From Agapetus fuscipes (taxonomy: Eukaryota > Arthropoda > Insecta > Trichoptera > Glossosomatidae), in the NCBI GenBank assembly GCA_951799405.1, contig OX637354.1, forward strand, positions 2,294,001 to 2,358,000: DNA of 64,000 bases, given 5' to 3'. Positions 63,241 to 64,000 of this stretch are shown in pieces. Numbering within the stretch: position 1 is the stretch's first letter; every line of letters starts with the position of its first letter. Made by a program: the position numbers and the translations under genes. The notes under the pieces are model-generated. The model was given only the letters and a program-made list of their open reading frames with translations, did no database searches and was not told the DNA's origin.

Positions 63241-63440
63241 TGGTGAATCATAATACTGATCTTCTTCTTCTTTCTCTTCCTTTTTTCTCAGTCCACTCCT
63301 GAACGTTACCCTCCTCCAATCTTCTCTACATCTGTTTATCAGCTGCTGTGTTTAGCCATCCTCTGCCTGCAGTTCCCTTGATGTCGTCCAGCCACCTCAG
63401 TTGGGGTCTCCCCGCCCCCGCTTGGACATCCTGGGCCTCC
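63239..63440 (-). mobile_element. LINE-D 3' coding fragment, first copy
   Basis: Begins (plus strand) CAGTGGTGAATCATAATACT, then CAGTCCACTCCTGAACG and CAGCCACCTCAGTTGGGGTC. It is the same region as the next feature, directly repeated and cut at GGACGAT. Confidence 0.75.
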
Positions 63441-63450
63441 ACTGGACGAT

Positions 63451-63770
63451 CAGTGGTGAATCATAATACTAATTTTCTTCTCCTTTCTCTTCCTTCTTTC
63501 TCAGTCCACTCCTGGACGTAGGCCTCCTCCAATCTTCTCCACATCTGTCTATCGGCTGCTCTGTTCAGCCATCCTCTGCCTGCAGTTCCCTTGATGTCGT
63601 CCAGCCACCTAAGTTGGGGTCTCTCCACTTCCTGCCTGGACATCCTGGGCTGCCACTGGACGATCCTTTTCGGCCACCTGTCATGGTCTTGCCTTGCGGC
63701 GTGACCAGCCCAGCGCCACTTGCAAGCAGGCCACTCGCTGTATGACATCAGTGACACCAGTGCGTCTTAA
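63451..63770 (-). mobile_element. LINE-D reverse-transcriptase C-terminal fragment, second copy
   Basis: The minus frame (63757 to 63461) reads WRWAGHAARQDHDRWPKRIV, QWQPRMSRQEVERPQLRWLD, DIKGTAGRGWLNRAADRQMW and LEEAYVQEWTEKEG. The pattern W-WAGH-AR--D-RW-K-----RP--RW-DDI---AG--W---A-DR--W--L-EAYVQQWT is the familiar C-terminus of an RTE-like family common in arthropods. 98 residues, no catalytic region. In tandem with a partial copy of itself. Confidence 0.85.
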
Positions 63771-63936
63771 TAATATTACAATTACAAAAATCTAATTACA
63801 ATAAATACTCCCGAAGGTTGTGTTTCGGGGAGGATCCCAACTTATGAAAACTTAAAATTAATTACTTAATAGATAAACATCTCTTAATAATAACTGAGAA
63901 ATTATCACTCAATAGATAATCATTCCCTACTTTATG

Positions 63937-64000
63937 AGTAAAGTATGTATGGTGGAAATGAAGCATTTGAGAAGTATGACAGGAAAAAATTTGAGAGATA
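63937..64000 (+). mobile_element. LINE-B fragment continuing past the window
   Basis: SKVCMVEMKHLRSMTGKNLR in frame at the right edge, same region as 62440-62520. Confidence 0.75.

Overview
The window reads as a gene-poor, AT-rich, repeat-saturated stretch of an animal nuclear genome, most likely an arthropod. The basis is the set of element families seen: RTE-like and CR1/L2-like LINE fragments with arthropod-style C-termini, tRNA- and 5S-derived SINEs, hAT-type MITEs, solo LTRs and Penelope-like remnants carrying hammerhead-like motifs. I find no intact host protein-coding gene, no bacterial-style gene and no CRISPR array. Almost every open frame is a decayed retrotransposon tail, a SINE read-through or a minisatellite read-through.

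Layout. 1-9.7 kb: a SINE split by an hAT-like MITE, a foldback-like element (1565-2605), several LINE tails, a Penelope-like 3' end with a hammerhead-like motif (7110-7151), a CGCT-ended MITE and an LTR-like block. 9.76-31.55 kb and 32.67-55.24 kb: two directly repeated copies of one segment of about 22 kb, separated by about 1.1 kb that contains a 200-N gap (31957-32156). The copies differ mainly by insertions: MITEs, LINEs, a solo LTR, and a 98-bp satellite present 6 times in one copy and 12 in the other. 55.24-64 kb: more SINEs, including one with a complete 5S rRNA-like head (57238-57667), LINE-B fragments, an LTR, and a LINE of another family at the right end.

How the parts relate. At least four LINE families are present as 5'-truncated copies: LINE-A (RTE-like, ending in TTAGA/ATTATAG-type repeats), LINE-B (same C-terminal fold, ending in an ACAGTT-type repeat), a CR1/L2-like family, and two more known only from C-termini. 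SINE-2 joins a 5S rRNA-like head, a tRNA-like section and a 3' tail that matches the 3' end of the CR1/L2-like LINE, which suggests that LINE mobilises it. The most unusual family is a foldback-like element whose inverted arms are built of ~15-bp tandem repeats and which is flanked by 8-9-bp target duplications; in one pair the arm has expanded into a 98-bp higher-order satellite. All assignments come from reading the sequence by eye; no database search was run.
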